Position numbers and translations under genes: made by a program
Part shown: in pieces, positions 1-7,741 of the stretch
How positions within the stretch are numbered: the stretch's first letter is position 1
Layout: the number at the start of each line of letters is the position of its first letter
NCBI GenBank assembly: GCA_027575805.1
Contig: JANBPU010000338.1
Span: 1-15,842 of the forward strand
Length of the DNA stretch: 15,842 nt
Reading direction: 5' to 3'
Source: Mycoemilia scoparia
Lineage: Eukaryota; Kickxellomycota; Kickxellomycetes; Kickxellales; Kickxellaceae
Notes under the pieces: generated by a model
Database searches by the model: none
What the model was told of the DNA's origin: nothing
Seen by the model: the letters and a program-made list of their open reading frames with translations, nothing else

Positions 1-1
1 T

Positions 2-75
2 GCCTCTTTAGCTCAGTTGGTTAGAGCGTCGTGCTAATAACGCGAAGGTCACAGGTTCGATCCCTGTAAGTGGCA
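2..75 (+). tRNA. tRNA-Ile, anticodon AAU
   Basis: Cytosolic isoleucine tRNA decoding AUU/AUC (after A34-to-inosine editing) in translation. A cloverleaf can be drawn: acceptor 2-8 with 68-74 (six of seven pairs, T5 opposite T71 unpaired), D arm with GCTC/GAGC, anticodon stem TCGTG/CGCGA around loop CTAATAA (anticodon AAT), and T arm ACAGG/CCTGT with loop TTCGATC. The anticodon arm is nearly the same as that of budding yeast tRNA-Ile(AAU). The internal B box GGTTCGATCCC is intact. A TTTT run at 80-83, five bases after the mature end, fits a Pol III terminator. No intron. CCA is not encoded, as usual for eukaryotes. The acceptor mismatch is the only oddity. Confidence 0.95.
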
Positions 76-79
76 TTAC

Positions 80-83
80 TTTT
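80..83 (+). terminator. Pol III terminator of tRNA-Ile
   Basis: A run of four T on the sense strand starts five bases after the discriminator base of the tRNA. This is the standard Pol III stop signal. Confidence 0.7.
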
Positions 84-252
84 GCTCCCGCCGTTGCCAG
101 CACCGTCATTTTACTGTAGGAAGACACATCAAAAGATCGGCAAAACATTTCCCACCAAAAAACCACTTGCTGGAAAATAATAATTTGAGCCCGATACTGT
201 TTTGTTTTTTAACATTAATTTTATACCATGTAAACACAAAGACTAACCTAAG

Positions 253-516
253 ATGGCCATCAATCCTCTTGGGGATGACTACAAGATAAAATCAAGTGTC
301 CATCCAGTCGATGAGAGGTAGGTATTCATACTATTGCTAGTGGAATCTTCTCTAAAAGTATACCATAATAATCTTTCCAACACCAGGCTAAAATTTATGG
401 CTTAATGACTCAAATTTGCAGGTAGCATGGGTGTATTATGTGTTACACTTTTAATGGGGGAGTTTGTCAACTAGCTGTTATCACTCTGGTCGAGATGTTC
501 AAATTATATTTGAAAT
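253..516 (+). CDS. Weak candidate: small spliced gene or relic
   Basis: Not recognised. ATG at 253 opens a polar peptide beginning MAINPLGDDYK that reads to 317, where AG|GTAGGT is a good splice donor; unspliced, the frame ends at TAG (319). The simplest acceptor (AG at 385-386, intron of 69 nt) gives a total of only 27 residues. Another acceptor (AG at 473-474) opens a second exon to 516, followed by donor GTAAGG at 517, a perfect fungal branch site TACTAAC at 567-573, and acceptors at 601 and 612. The splice-like signals are ordered and intron-sized, but no extended protein can be fixed and I know no homologue. It may be a microprotein gene, a decayed gene cut by MITE copy 1, or chance. Confidence 0.2.
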
Positions 517-660
517 GTAAGGTTAAGCTATATTGTGAATACCATTGATATTGTATATACACTTGTTACTAACTCAAATCCGACTACGAATGGGATTCAA
601 GCATTTTGGCAGAGTTCAATGATAATAGCAAAATAATTTTTTATAGTATATTTTGCTGGC

Positions 661-781
661 ATAAGAATCATAATTTTTGAAGGGTGAATGCTTGCTAGTA
701 AAACTGGACATCCATTTGGTCGTGATTTCACTTATAATCATTGGCCACCAAAAGCTACCCTTCAAAGATTATTGCCCATAT
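661..781 (+). mobile_element. MITE copy 1
   Basis: About 121 bp, one of four copies of the same short non-coding palindromic element in this window. The ends are imperfect inverted repeats: the left core ATAATTTTTGAAGGG mirrors the right core CCTTCAAAGATTAT. The interior shares GGACATCCATTTGG and TATAATCATTGG with copies 2 and 3. This copy is the most diverged at its left tip and in the central CTAGTAAA palindrome. There is no coding capacity, so any movement would need a transposase encoded elsewhere. Confidence 0.8.
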
Positions 782-1105
782 TGAACTACAAATTGTTTTA
801 TTGTTAAAAGACAGAATTTGTAACTGCAGCTCACTGTTGGGACAAATTTCTAAGCATAGGGCACTAATAAACCTAAGGGCATGAATAGCGACAATTATGT
901 TATGATCGCATCCTATGTGCACACATTGTGCATGGTGACCAAGCAAGAGTATTTGAGTTTTCAATATAGGACTTAAAATCCTGGCATTAGTGCGGCAGTT
1001 TTTGACAAAGGTTATGATTGAAAATGTTCTCACTGTTTGTATATTCTGCTTAGTCAAAATCCTACGACTCTTATTTGAATCTCACAATGGTTTTCTTTTC
1101 AAACC

Positions 1106-1114
1106 TATATAAAG
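1106..1114 (+). promoter_or_regulatory. TATA-like element
   Basis: TATATAAAG lies 87 bp before the ATG at 1201, a sensible place for a TATA box driving the 455-aa gene. A second TATAAA occurs nearer the start, around 1160. Support is motif and position only. Confidence 0.45.
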
Positions 1115-1200
1115 GACAAAATTGTCAGCAGTGTTTTTAGAATCTATATCTTTTCTTTATAAACTGCAATATTAGTAATACTATCAATAGCCGATCAATA

Positions 1201-2568
1201 ATGGATCGTCGAAACATGCACAACGAAGGTGAAGTTCAAGATGGGACCGTTGATTATTCTCAGGTCCAGCAGCAAGCTAGCACATATGGCTCTCAAAATC
1301 TATCTTACGATTCTTCTGTAGGAGGAATAGCACCTGGTGAGAGCCAGTTGCTGGTGCCTAGTTCTTTTGATGAAGAACTTTTTCTACAGCTTTTTCAGGA
1401 AAATGGTGGTTTTGAGCAGCTTGTCCGTGATTCTGCAATGTGGGGCAATATAAGTTCACAGGCACATGTAAATGACTTTGATATTGAAGCCAATCAGGCA
1501 CAGATGCTGGATGCTGGATTCAACGGTGGACTTTCAGAATATTATGGCTATGCTACACAGACGGGTACTCAGGAACCTACAGTAACAGCACCACATAGTA
1601 CGACTAGCGGGGAAAACGCCCAAACCAGTCCACAAACAGGTACTTCATCTTCAATTGCAGATTCAGATGTTGGTTCGTCCGACAACAAACCTCAACCTAC
1701 TCAAAAAAGCACAGGTTGTGATGAGTTCTCATCTATAGTCTCAGATTATTTGCCAACCACCGTGTTACAAGTAGATGTTGTTAGCCATATGTCTTCGGAC
1801 TACAGCATCATGGAATTTCAGCAAGCCTTTGGTGAGTTCAAACTACAGGATTTGCCAGAGAACCTTGAAAGATCATATGCAAGTTCAAGGCTAACTACAA
1901 TGTCGCTCGCCGATCTTTTTATGGAAGCACTTACTCATGATCCTGGACTTTTCCAATATGTCATGACGCTTTATCTCGGATGCAACCTAAAGGTACCTTT
2001 GGGTAGATTCATATTCGAAATAAACCCAAGGATTGATAGCCGGATGGACCCATTGCCTCCAGTCAGCGTAAAGTATGCTGTTCAGAAAAAAGGCCAAGAG
2101 CCGATAGAGATGAACCTTCTGGATTATCTGTTGAGGTACACAATTTCTGAAAATGCACTGAGACTTGCTATTGAAAAGGCAAAGAGCGAAGGCCTAAAAG
2201 TTAACCTTTGGGGATCAAACCTCACACAGTGGGTACTAAAGTTCAAGTTTTTTGCTTCATTTGTCTGCAAGCTGTGCAGTGAACTAGCAAAGAAGAGAGA
2301 ACCTTTTGGGGTTGTCACAGACCATACACTTAAATCTGCACTTGGTGTGACTACCTTTTTATTCGAGTATGTTCGTAACCATTATTGCAATGATGTGATT
2401 TTCAACTACTCGAATTCCAATCCAACACTTCTGTCAGCCTGCGCCTGGTTCAAACTCTATATTGACCAAAGCCAGACCTTTGGCTGCAAGTTCAACGTCC
2501 CCCTGTACTATGGCTATTTGGAAGAGATCATTGAAAATCTTCAGTCCAGAATAATTAAAAAAGCCTAA
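1201..2568 (+). CDS. Unknown 455-aa protein, Ser/Gln/Thr-rich N-terminus
   Basis: I do not recognise this gene. It is one uninterrupted frame of 455 residues, from the first ATG (context AATAATGG) to TAA. Residues 1 to about 175 are low-complexity and disordered-looking, rich in Ser, Gln, Thr, Gly and acidic residues, with a hydrophobic-acidic patch (FDEELFLQLFQ near residue 56) of the kind seen in activation or short docking motifs. From about 190 to the end the composition becomes that of a folded, mainly helical domain with aromatic and Cys residues (for example LWGSNLTQWVLKFKFF, FVCKLCSEL). I see no signal peptide, membrane span or zinc finger. It lies 302 bp upstream of the deoxyhypusine synthase gene on the same strand. 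A regulatory or scaffold role would be a guess. Confidence 0.8.
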   Translation: MDRRNMHNEGEVQDGTVDYSQVQQQASTYGSQNLSYDSSVGGIAPGESQLLVPSSFDEELFLQLFQENGGFEQLVRDSAMWGNISSQAHVNDFDIEANQAQMLDAGFNGGLSEYYGYATQTGTQEPTVTAPHSTTSGENAQTSPQTGTSSSIADSDVGSSDNKPQPTQKSTGCDEFSSIVSDYLPTTVLQVDVVSHMSSDYSIMEFQQAFGEFKLQDLPENLERSYASSRLTTMSLADLFMEALTHDPGLFQYVMTLYLGCNLKVPLGRFIFEINPRIDSRMDPLPPVSVKYAVQKKGQEPIEMNLLDYLLRYTISENALRLAIEKAKSEGLKVNLWGSNLTQWVLKFKFFASFVCKLCSELAKKREPFGVVTDHTLKSALGVTTFLFEYVRNHYCNDVIFNYSNSNPTLLSACAWFKLYIDQSQTFGCKFNVPLYYGYLEEIIENLQSRIIKKA

Positions 2569-2870
2569 AACCACCATATTTATTTTAGCTGCTGTTTTAT
2601 TAGATTTTTGTTTTGTTATAAAACTAGTTGTAATATAATGTTTATGAAGACGACTTTAAGTTGGTTTTGCGGTTTTATTTTGTTCAAGATAGAACAGAAT
2701 TTACAGCTAGATTTTTTGAATTATCTCAAATTAATTGCGGCTTAATTGCCATGATCAAGGATTATATGCCCATAAGGCTCAAGGATTATCTTTTGGCTGA
2801 TCACTAAGGTTGGCACATCCAAAAAAGGATTGCTTGATAGTTTTAAACCTTTTCTGCTCAGCCAGCAAAA
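2569..2870. other. Intergenic spacer before deoxyhypusine synthase
   Basis: AT-rich spacer of 302 bp holding the 3' end of the 1201 gene and the promoter of the next one. An 11-bp direct repeat TCAAGGATTAT occurs at 2755-2765 and 2779-2789, 24 bp apart and about 100 bp before the ATG. It could be a paired factor site, but two copies are weak evidence. Confidence 0.5.
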
Positions 2871-4576
2871 ATGTCAAGTACGGAGAAACAAGATCAGAAC
2901 TCATCTGAAGTGCCTAGTATAGCAAGCAATGCCGTCCTTGTAGTCTCGGAGGAGATCCCAAAAGATGCCAAGGTTGTTAAGGGGTATGATTTTAACAATG
3001 GTGTTGACTACAACAAGCTTTTCGATTCGTATCTGACTACTGGATTCCAGGCCACTAGTCTTGGTAGAGCAATCGAGATTGTAAGAGCTATGGTAAGGAC
3101 TATTGGTTTATATATATATATATATATTAGAATATGCAGATTTGACATCTACACAAAAATAAAACATCGACTGTTTGATTGATATAGAGAAAGTGGAGAT
3201 TAACGGATGAGCCGATTTTGGAGACCGATAAAGAGGAATGGAAGGATCCAACTGAAAGGTCAAAAGTTAAATGCAAGATTTTCCTTGGCTATACATCTAA
3301 TCTGATATCATCTGGCTTACGCGAAACTTTGAGATACTTGGTTCAGCACAAGATGGTAACTAGCATATACTTGTATTTATTTAGGGATAAGCCAAAGTTT
3401 GAAATTAATTTCCATTGATACCACCGTTCTTTATAGGTTGACGTTGTTGTAGCTACAGCGGGAGGCGTTGAAGAAGACTTTATCAAGTGTATGAACAACA
3501 CATATATGGGCTCATTTGAAGACCGTGGCGAAGAGCTTCGTAAGCGTGGTTTGAATAGAATTGGTAACCTTATCGTCCCAAACAATAACTATCGCGATTT
3601 TGAGGACTGGATCATTCCCATTTTCGATAAGATGCTTGAAGAACAAAATAGTGAGGTAAATAGGAATTCAGATACTTTTTCATATAACTATTCGCATGGA
3701 TTTTTTAGTTAACCAAGCTCCCACGATTTATTTACTTATTTAGGGCATAAAGTGGACTCCATCAAAACTAATAAAGCGCCTAGGAAAGGAAATAAACGAT
3801 GAAAGGTCCGTTTATTATTGGGCCTACAAGAATGATATCCCAGTCTACTGTCCAGCAATTACAGATGGATCTCTTGGAGATATGCTCTATTTCCACTCAT
3901 ACAAGAACCCAGGCCTAGTGCTTGATTTGGTCGAAGACATTCGTGCTATAAATAATGAGGCTGTGTTTGCTCCTAAAACTGGTATGATTATTCTCGGAGG
4001 TGGTATTATAAAGCACCATATTTGTAATGCCAATCTAATGGTAAGATATCAGTTGTGGATTTTGATATTTTGTATGTATAAATCGAATTATAATATTTGG
4101 AAATTGAATGAATTATATTTTTATTTGGAAAATGTAGAGAAATGGTGCAGATTTTTCGGTTTATATAAATACTGCCCAAGAATTTGATGGTAGTGATGCA
4201 GGTGCACGGCCTGATGAGGCAGTCTCATGGGGTAAAATTCGAGTAAATTCTCAGTCTGTCAAGGCAAGTTGCTTTTAACTATTGTTCACATTTACAGGAG
4301 ATATACCATTACTCATGTATTCATCTATATGGGTCATAATTTTCGAAGGATAAATGTTTACTAGTAAAACTGGACATCCATTTGGCTGTGATTGCCCCTA
4401 TAATCATTGGTCACCAAAAGTCGCTCTTCAAAAATTATCATCCATATATTGGCATTCATAATGAATAAACCATACTAAATTTATGATATTTTGATTCCTT
4501 TTAGGTATATGCTGAGGCAACACTAGTATTCCCAATAATCGTAGCACAAGCTTTTATGGAAAATTCTCAAAAATAA
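2871..4576 (+). CDS. DYS1: Deoxyhypusine synthase
   Basis: Transfers the aminobutyl group of spermidine to one lysine of eIF5A, NAD-dependently, the first step of hypusine formation; cytosolic tetramer. Six exons: 2871-3092, 3188-3355, 3437-3655, 3744-4040, 4138-4263, 4505-4576, giving 367 aa (human enzyme 369). Every intron is phase 0. Family blocks run in order: [32 protein letters not shown] [58 protein letters not shown] and [10 protein letters not shown]. The catalytic lysine is K335 in WGKIR, with the preceding Trp, KHH histidines and the spermidine-contacting acidic residues present. One deviation: VYAE where the family usually has VYAD (see findings). The last intron (4264-4504) is GC-AG and carries MITE copy 2. 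Frame and homology on both sides fix every junction. Confidence 0.96.
3109..3127. repeat. (TA)n run in intron 1 of deoxyhypusine synthase
   Basis: Uninterrupted TA dinucleotides for about 19 bp inside intron 3093-3187. Similar runs lie inside introns of SGT2 and of the 11074 gene. Confidence 0.9.
4264..4504 (+). other. GC-AG intron carrying a MITE
   Basis: Last intron of deoxyhypusine synthase. The donor is AAG|GCAAGT (GC in place of GT) and the acceptor TTTTAG|GTA. The flanking codons encode the conserved [12 protein letters not shown] junction in phase 0, so the boundary is set by family conservation and not only by motif. The length, 241 nt, is the longest intron in the window; without the 121-bp MITE it would be 120 nt, within the local size range. 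Confidence 0.9.
4327..4447 (+). mobile_element. MITE copy 2 (intronic)
   Basis: The best-preserved copy, 121 bp, inside the last intron of deoxyhypusine synthase. Terminal inverted repeats start ATATGGGTCATAATTTT and end AAAATTATCATCCATAT; TA on both sides fits a TA target duplication. The centre holds the perfect palindrome TTTACTAGTAAA and a smaller one, TTGGTCACCAA. No coding capacity. Confidence 0.85.
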
Positions 4577-4961
4577 TTACAAACCCTGCCAAGCCAAAGT
4601 AGGTTGGCATAAAGAATAGCAACGGATTCTCATTTCTCAAAGTTTAAAACTTCTGTTTTAGTATTTTTGTCTATTTCAAAATTTACACAGCAAAAAATAA
4701 ATGATGAAAATGATCAGCCGTCTTTTAAACAAATTACCAGAAACTATATTAGATTAATATGTCCAATTGATCACACATCTGTTCTAGAGCTCTGTTATAT
4801 TCATTGTAGGTTTTACTCGCAATGAGTTTCTTTTTGGGCTTAAATTTGTAGCTGGGAAGGCTATTGGGACTATAATTTTAAAAGATAAAAAGATGTTTAG
4901 AAATTAGACATAAATGTGATATGGCCTGGTATATTATGTGTCGCAAATGAAATTTGGTACT
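4577..4961. other. Convergent 3' spacer
   Basis: AT-rich spacer of 385 bp between the tail-to-tail deoxyhypusine synthase and LYR genes. It must hold both 3' UTRs. I see no gene, repeat or structured RNA in it. Confidence 0.6.
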
Positions 4962-5240
4962 TTACTTGGCTTGGGATCTGCGATACTGAAACATTTCTAT
5001 TTGGCATATACTCCTTATCAGCCTTTTTTCTTCAATATGCTTGCTACTGGCCAGAAATAGCAAGTCATAAGAATTATTTCCTTTTTGTAATATTCTCAAA
5101 ATCTCATCATTGTCTGTAATGTGCCTGTAATTTTCGAATGATTTCCGGATCTTTTTTCGTATAATAGTTGTCTGTGGTTTCTGGTATGATACTGCTTTAG
5201 GCGCGATTTTCCAAAGCTTTCGATATAATGATAGTGCCAT
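4962..5240 (-). CDS. Small LYR-motif protein, probably mitochondrial
   Basis: A 92-residue basic protein in one exon, ATG to TAA. The LYR tripeptide sits at residues 5-7 (SLYRKLWK), followed about 22 residues later by IRKKIRKSF and NYRHITDND. That spacing and the conserved Phe, Arg and Asp match the complex-1 LYR family, small three-helix mitochondrial proteins that act with acyl carrier protein as assembly factors for respiratory complexes, Fe-S biogenesis or the mitoribosome. Which member this is cannot be told from sequence alone. Length fits the family (about 80-130 aa). No cleavable presequence is evident, which is common for LYR proteins. It is convergent with deoxyhypusine synthase and lies 235 bp from the 3' end of SGT2 on the same strand. 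An overlapping plus-strand frame at 4916-5119 looks like a shadow. Confidence 0.65.
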   Translation of the reverse strand: MALSLYRKLWKIAPKAVSYQKPQTTIIRKKIRKSFENYRHITDNDEILRILQKGNNSYDLLFLASSKHIEEKRLIRSICQIEMFQYRRSQAK

Positions 5241-5475
5241 TAAATTTGTGTTTATATTACAAAGATTATTTGAAATCCTAATGTGTCAATATGGATAATC
5301 TGTGTTGAAGTCTTTAATAACATAGTAATAAATATGACAATGGAGATTTCTTATGGGTAGCCATTTAAACATAGTTTGAAAAACGGAGCCCTAAGATAAC
5401 TTGTTACTGCTATTTAAAAATAAACGAAAAATCGGATGCAACTGGCTGGCCAGGAAAACATTATCGAATACCAAA

Positions 5476-7163
5476 CTACTTTTTGTCATCCTTCTTGTTT
5501 GCGTTTCCTCCCATGAATTGTTGAGCCCTATTATAAAGTAACAAAATCAGTCATAGCTCTTTCACTTTGTAAGAAAGTGACAATGATGGTGGTATTAATA
5601 TATAAAAATGCTTTACATTTTGGCCAAATCTGGGTTGTTCATCAAAGAGGCAAGTGGGTCAGATTGACCTCCAGAAGTCGACTCACTACCTCCTGGATTT
5701 CCAGAAGGCGACTGATTCATCATGCCAGAAGCCCTATTTTTATGTATATCGAATTGAAGTTTTAAGGACATTAGTCAATGGGTAAATATTAATATATTGT
5801 CCCTCTTCCCGAAAAGGAGATAAAATTAACCTACATTTTGGCCATTTCGGGATTGTTCATGATATCATTCATGTTTGGCATTTTTCCAGATTTCTTGACA
5901 TCCTCAGCCCTAAATTTCAAATAAAAACCATTGTCAGATAAGCACTGTTTTCAACAACACAAAGCATTGTCAAATATCTATGGATGCTTACATTTTGGAA
6001 ATAGCAGGGTTCTTCATGAGCTGATCGAGGCCACCATTCTTCATCAAGTTGCTAGCCATATTCATAATTGCAGGGTTGTTAAGCAGGGAAGCAAAGTCCA
6101 TTCCACCAGCACCAACACCTCCCAATGGGCTATCAGTGCTTCGTGGCTGAGAATCAGCAGAGACAGAGCTAGATGATAGCTTAGACTGGGCAGCAGAAAG
6201 AGATGATTTCAAATTGGCATTGCTTGGCTCAAGCTCAAGACCCTTCGTGTAAGCATCAATAGCATCTTGGAATTTCTCAAGACCGTAGTAGGCATGTCCC
6301 AAACGAGAATAGCCCTTGGCATACTTGGGATCAATTTCAATTGATTTTTGGGCGTCACTGACTGCACTCTGGTGGTCACCAAGTTGGCCATATGCAGCAG
6401 CACGGTTTCCATAGTACACGGCATTGTTTCCAACCAATTCAATAGCCTCGGTGTAGTACTTGATGGCCTCTTTGTAGTTTCCTTTGATCAATTCTTGGTT
6501 TCCTTGTAGCTTCTTGGCTTCAGCGGATTCTTCTTTTTCTTTCTAGAAGGGTTATGATAGGGTATAATTTGATTGGTTGGCCAGTTTACGTATGAATAGA
6601 TAGAGTAATAATAAAAATGTTGGTGAGAGTCAGATATACAAGAGCAAAGGAAGAGAGAGGATTATTACATACCTTGTCCTCAGCGGTGCTGGTCTCTGGC
6701 TTTTCAGATGCCTATATTTTAAATGTTGTCAAATATACCTTGTTAAACCGATGCATTCAAGAAATCATATATCATTTGGCACAATAGCCAAGCAATATCA
6801 ACTGTGTTTATACTAACCTTGTCGCTGGAAGCAGGTGCGTTTTTAGAATATTGTTCGAAAATATCTTCTAAATTACTGGGTACTTTGTATTTGGAAAGGT
6901 CTTCAGTAAGATCGAGACCAAATCCCTCAGCAAGGCATTGCTTGGCAACTATATTCGCATGAGTACCAAATTGGCAAAGTATAGTATAAGTATCAAGGGT
7001 TTCTAGCTTCTTTTATATCAAATATATATATATATATATATATGTAGTACTTGCCTTCAACACCTTCAGCTTCATCACTTGGAATAACATTGTTCTTTAC
7101 AGCACGGTCCAAGAAATCAAAGATACTGACAACCAGCTTTCTTGTGTTATCGTTATTCGACAT
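5476..7163 (-). CDS. SGT2: SGT2/SGTA-type TPR co-chaperone
   Basis: Cytosolic co-chaperone that captures tail-anchored proteins and passes them to the GET pathway, binding Hsp70/Hsp90 tails by its TPRs. Seven exons on the minus strand: 7163-7055, 6948-6818, 6711-6673, 6542-5992, 5909-5835, 5733-5617, 5527-5476; 357 aa (yeast Sgt2 346). Residues 1-70 form the dimerisation domain (SIFDFLDRAV, CLAEGFGL) that binds Get5/Ubl4. Three TPRs span about 99-202 (AKKLQGNQ, YYGNRAAAY, YAKGYSRLGHAYYGL) and keep the Lys/Asn/Asn/Lys/Arg carboxylate-clamp pattern. The C-terminal client-binding region has NNP repeats and methionines (NNPAIMNMA, KNPAISKMA, NNPEMAKMA, NNPDLAKMA), ending MAQQFMGG and a basic tail. 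Intron 1 is GC-AG. The last three introns all split the Met of a Lys-Met-Ala junction in phase 2. Confidence 0.93.
6949..7054 (-). other. GC-AG intron of SGT2
   Basis: First intron of SGT2, 106 nt. Donor AAG|GCAAGT, acceptor AATATAG|TT. The phase-1 join makes E-V-A-K-Q-C, continuing the dimerisation domain. Using the nearby GT of GCAA|GTACTA instead leads to an in-frame stop within about ten codons, so the GC donor is required. A 22-bp (AT)n run lies at 7022-7043, close to the donor. Confidence 0.88.
7022..7043. repeat. (AT)n run in SGT2 intron 1
   Basis: Uninterrupted AT dinucleotides, about 22 bp, starting some 11 nt inside the GC donor of SGT2 intron 1. Confidence 0.9.
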
Positions 7164-7188
7164 TATTATTATTATTATTATTATTATT
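7162..7188. repeat. (ATT)9 microsatellite at the SGT2 start
   Basis: Nine perfect ATT units. On the SGT2 strand it reads (AAT)9 and runs directly into the ATG, so the immediate 5' leader of SGT2 is a trinucleotide repeat. Length changes would alter the leader without touching the protein. Confidence 0.95.
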
Positions 7189-7403
7189 CAATATGTTGAT
7201 AGTAAGCAAATGTATATATAAGATAATTGGAAACAAAACGAATTCACTATCCACTATTACCTATGTTGCCCTTAATAATTCTTGGCAACTGGGGCTGTTA
7301 TTCGATGCTTTGCTTATATTATGGGGAAAGTGGCTAAAAGGTTCAAATGGTCACATTCGTGGTTTTTTTGAACCAGAATTTTCATTCAAATGAACTGTTG
7401 TCG

Positions 7404-7523
7404 ATATGGGAGATTATTTTTGAAGGGTGAATGTTTACTAGTAAAGCTGGACATCCATTTGGCTATGACTGCCCCTATAATCACTTACCACAAAAGATAT
7501 GCTTCAAAGATTATTACTCATAT
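7404..7523 (+). mobile_element. MITE copy 3
   Basis: About 120 bp. Left end ATATGGGAGATTATTTTTGAAGGG, mirrored by CTTCAAAGATTATTACTCATAT at the right. The interior shares TTTACTAGTAAAGCTGGACA and GCCCCTATAATCA with copy 2. It sits between the SGT2 promoter and an orphan minus-strand reading frame whose last codons and double stop it supplies. Confidence 0.83.
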
Positions 7524-7681
7524 GGCAAGATTTCACTAGTGTGATCAGGCGTGAAATAGGCAGAAATAGGCCCTGAGATTTTGGCCCAATCATCAGCCAT
7601 TTCATGTGCAACTTCCAGGAGCCACCATTTTGCCCAAGGTCCTGTGAACTTGGACAGTATTTTCAAGTTTCCACATCTGCT
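7512..7681 (-). pseudogene. Orphan coding-like block, possible exon or gene relic
   Basis: Not recognised. On the minus strand, from about 7687 to a TAATAA at 7517-7512, one frame stays open for about 57 codons with a protein-like composition rich in Trp (TGPWAKWWLLEVAHEMADDW, then ISGPISAYFTPDH). No ATG lies near its start; it is preceded by an AT-rich tract ending in acceptor-like AAAG and CAG. The C-terminal PYE and both stops lie in the MITE copy 3 end. It is 61 bp past the stop of the 943-aa gene. A phase-0 join from AAG|GTGCCT in that gene to the AAAG acceptor is possible on paper, but the donor is poor. It may be an alternative last exon, a remnant of another gene, or a transposon fragment. 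Confidence 0.3.
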
Positions 7682-7741
7682 ATTCTTTAAATTATTTTAT
7701 TATTAGAATAACACAAATAAAAAAACTGATCTGGGTTTTTT

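Larger units (their letters stand above)
84..1200. other. Region between tRNA-Ile and the 1201 gene
   Basis: No firm gene. It holds a weak spliced-gene candidate (253-about 660), MITE copy 1 (661-781), and a minus-strand frame open from about 1057 to 755 that has no ATG start and runs into the MITE, so I do not call it. The last 100 bases contain a TATA-like element and the presumed 5' UTR of the 1201 gene. Confidence 0.6.
7189..7741. other. Spacer between SGT2 and the PPR-like gene
   Basis: Holds the SGT2 promoter side, MITE copy 3 (7404-7523) and an orphan coding-like block (7512-7681, minus). A plus-strand frame overlapping the microsatellite (7142-7393) starts inside SGT2 exon 1 and looks like chance. 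Confidence 0.55.

Noticed and set aside
755..1057. Minus-strand 100-codon open frame
   Set aside because: Starts with TTG, not ATG, ends inside MITE copy 1, and matches no family I know. Likely chance in AT-rich DNA, although its composition is mildly protein-like.
2124..2318. Minus-strand frame inside the 455-aa gene
   Set aside because: Antisense shadow of a long, well-formed plus-strand gene.
4916..5119. Plus-strand hydrophobic 67-aa frame
   Set aside because: Overlaps the LYR-type gene on the opposite strand, which has a recognisable family pattern; this frame has none.
5577..6176. Plus-strand frames at 5577-5765 and 5931-6176
   Set aside because: Antisense to SGT2 exons; they arise from the coding strand's composition.
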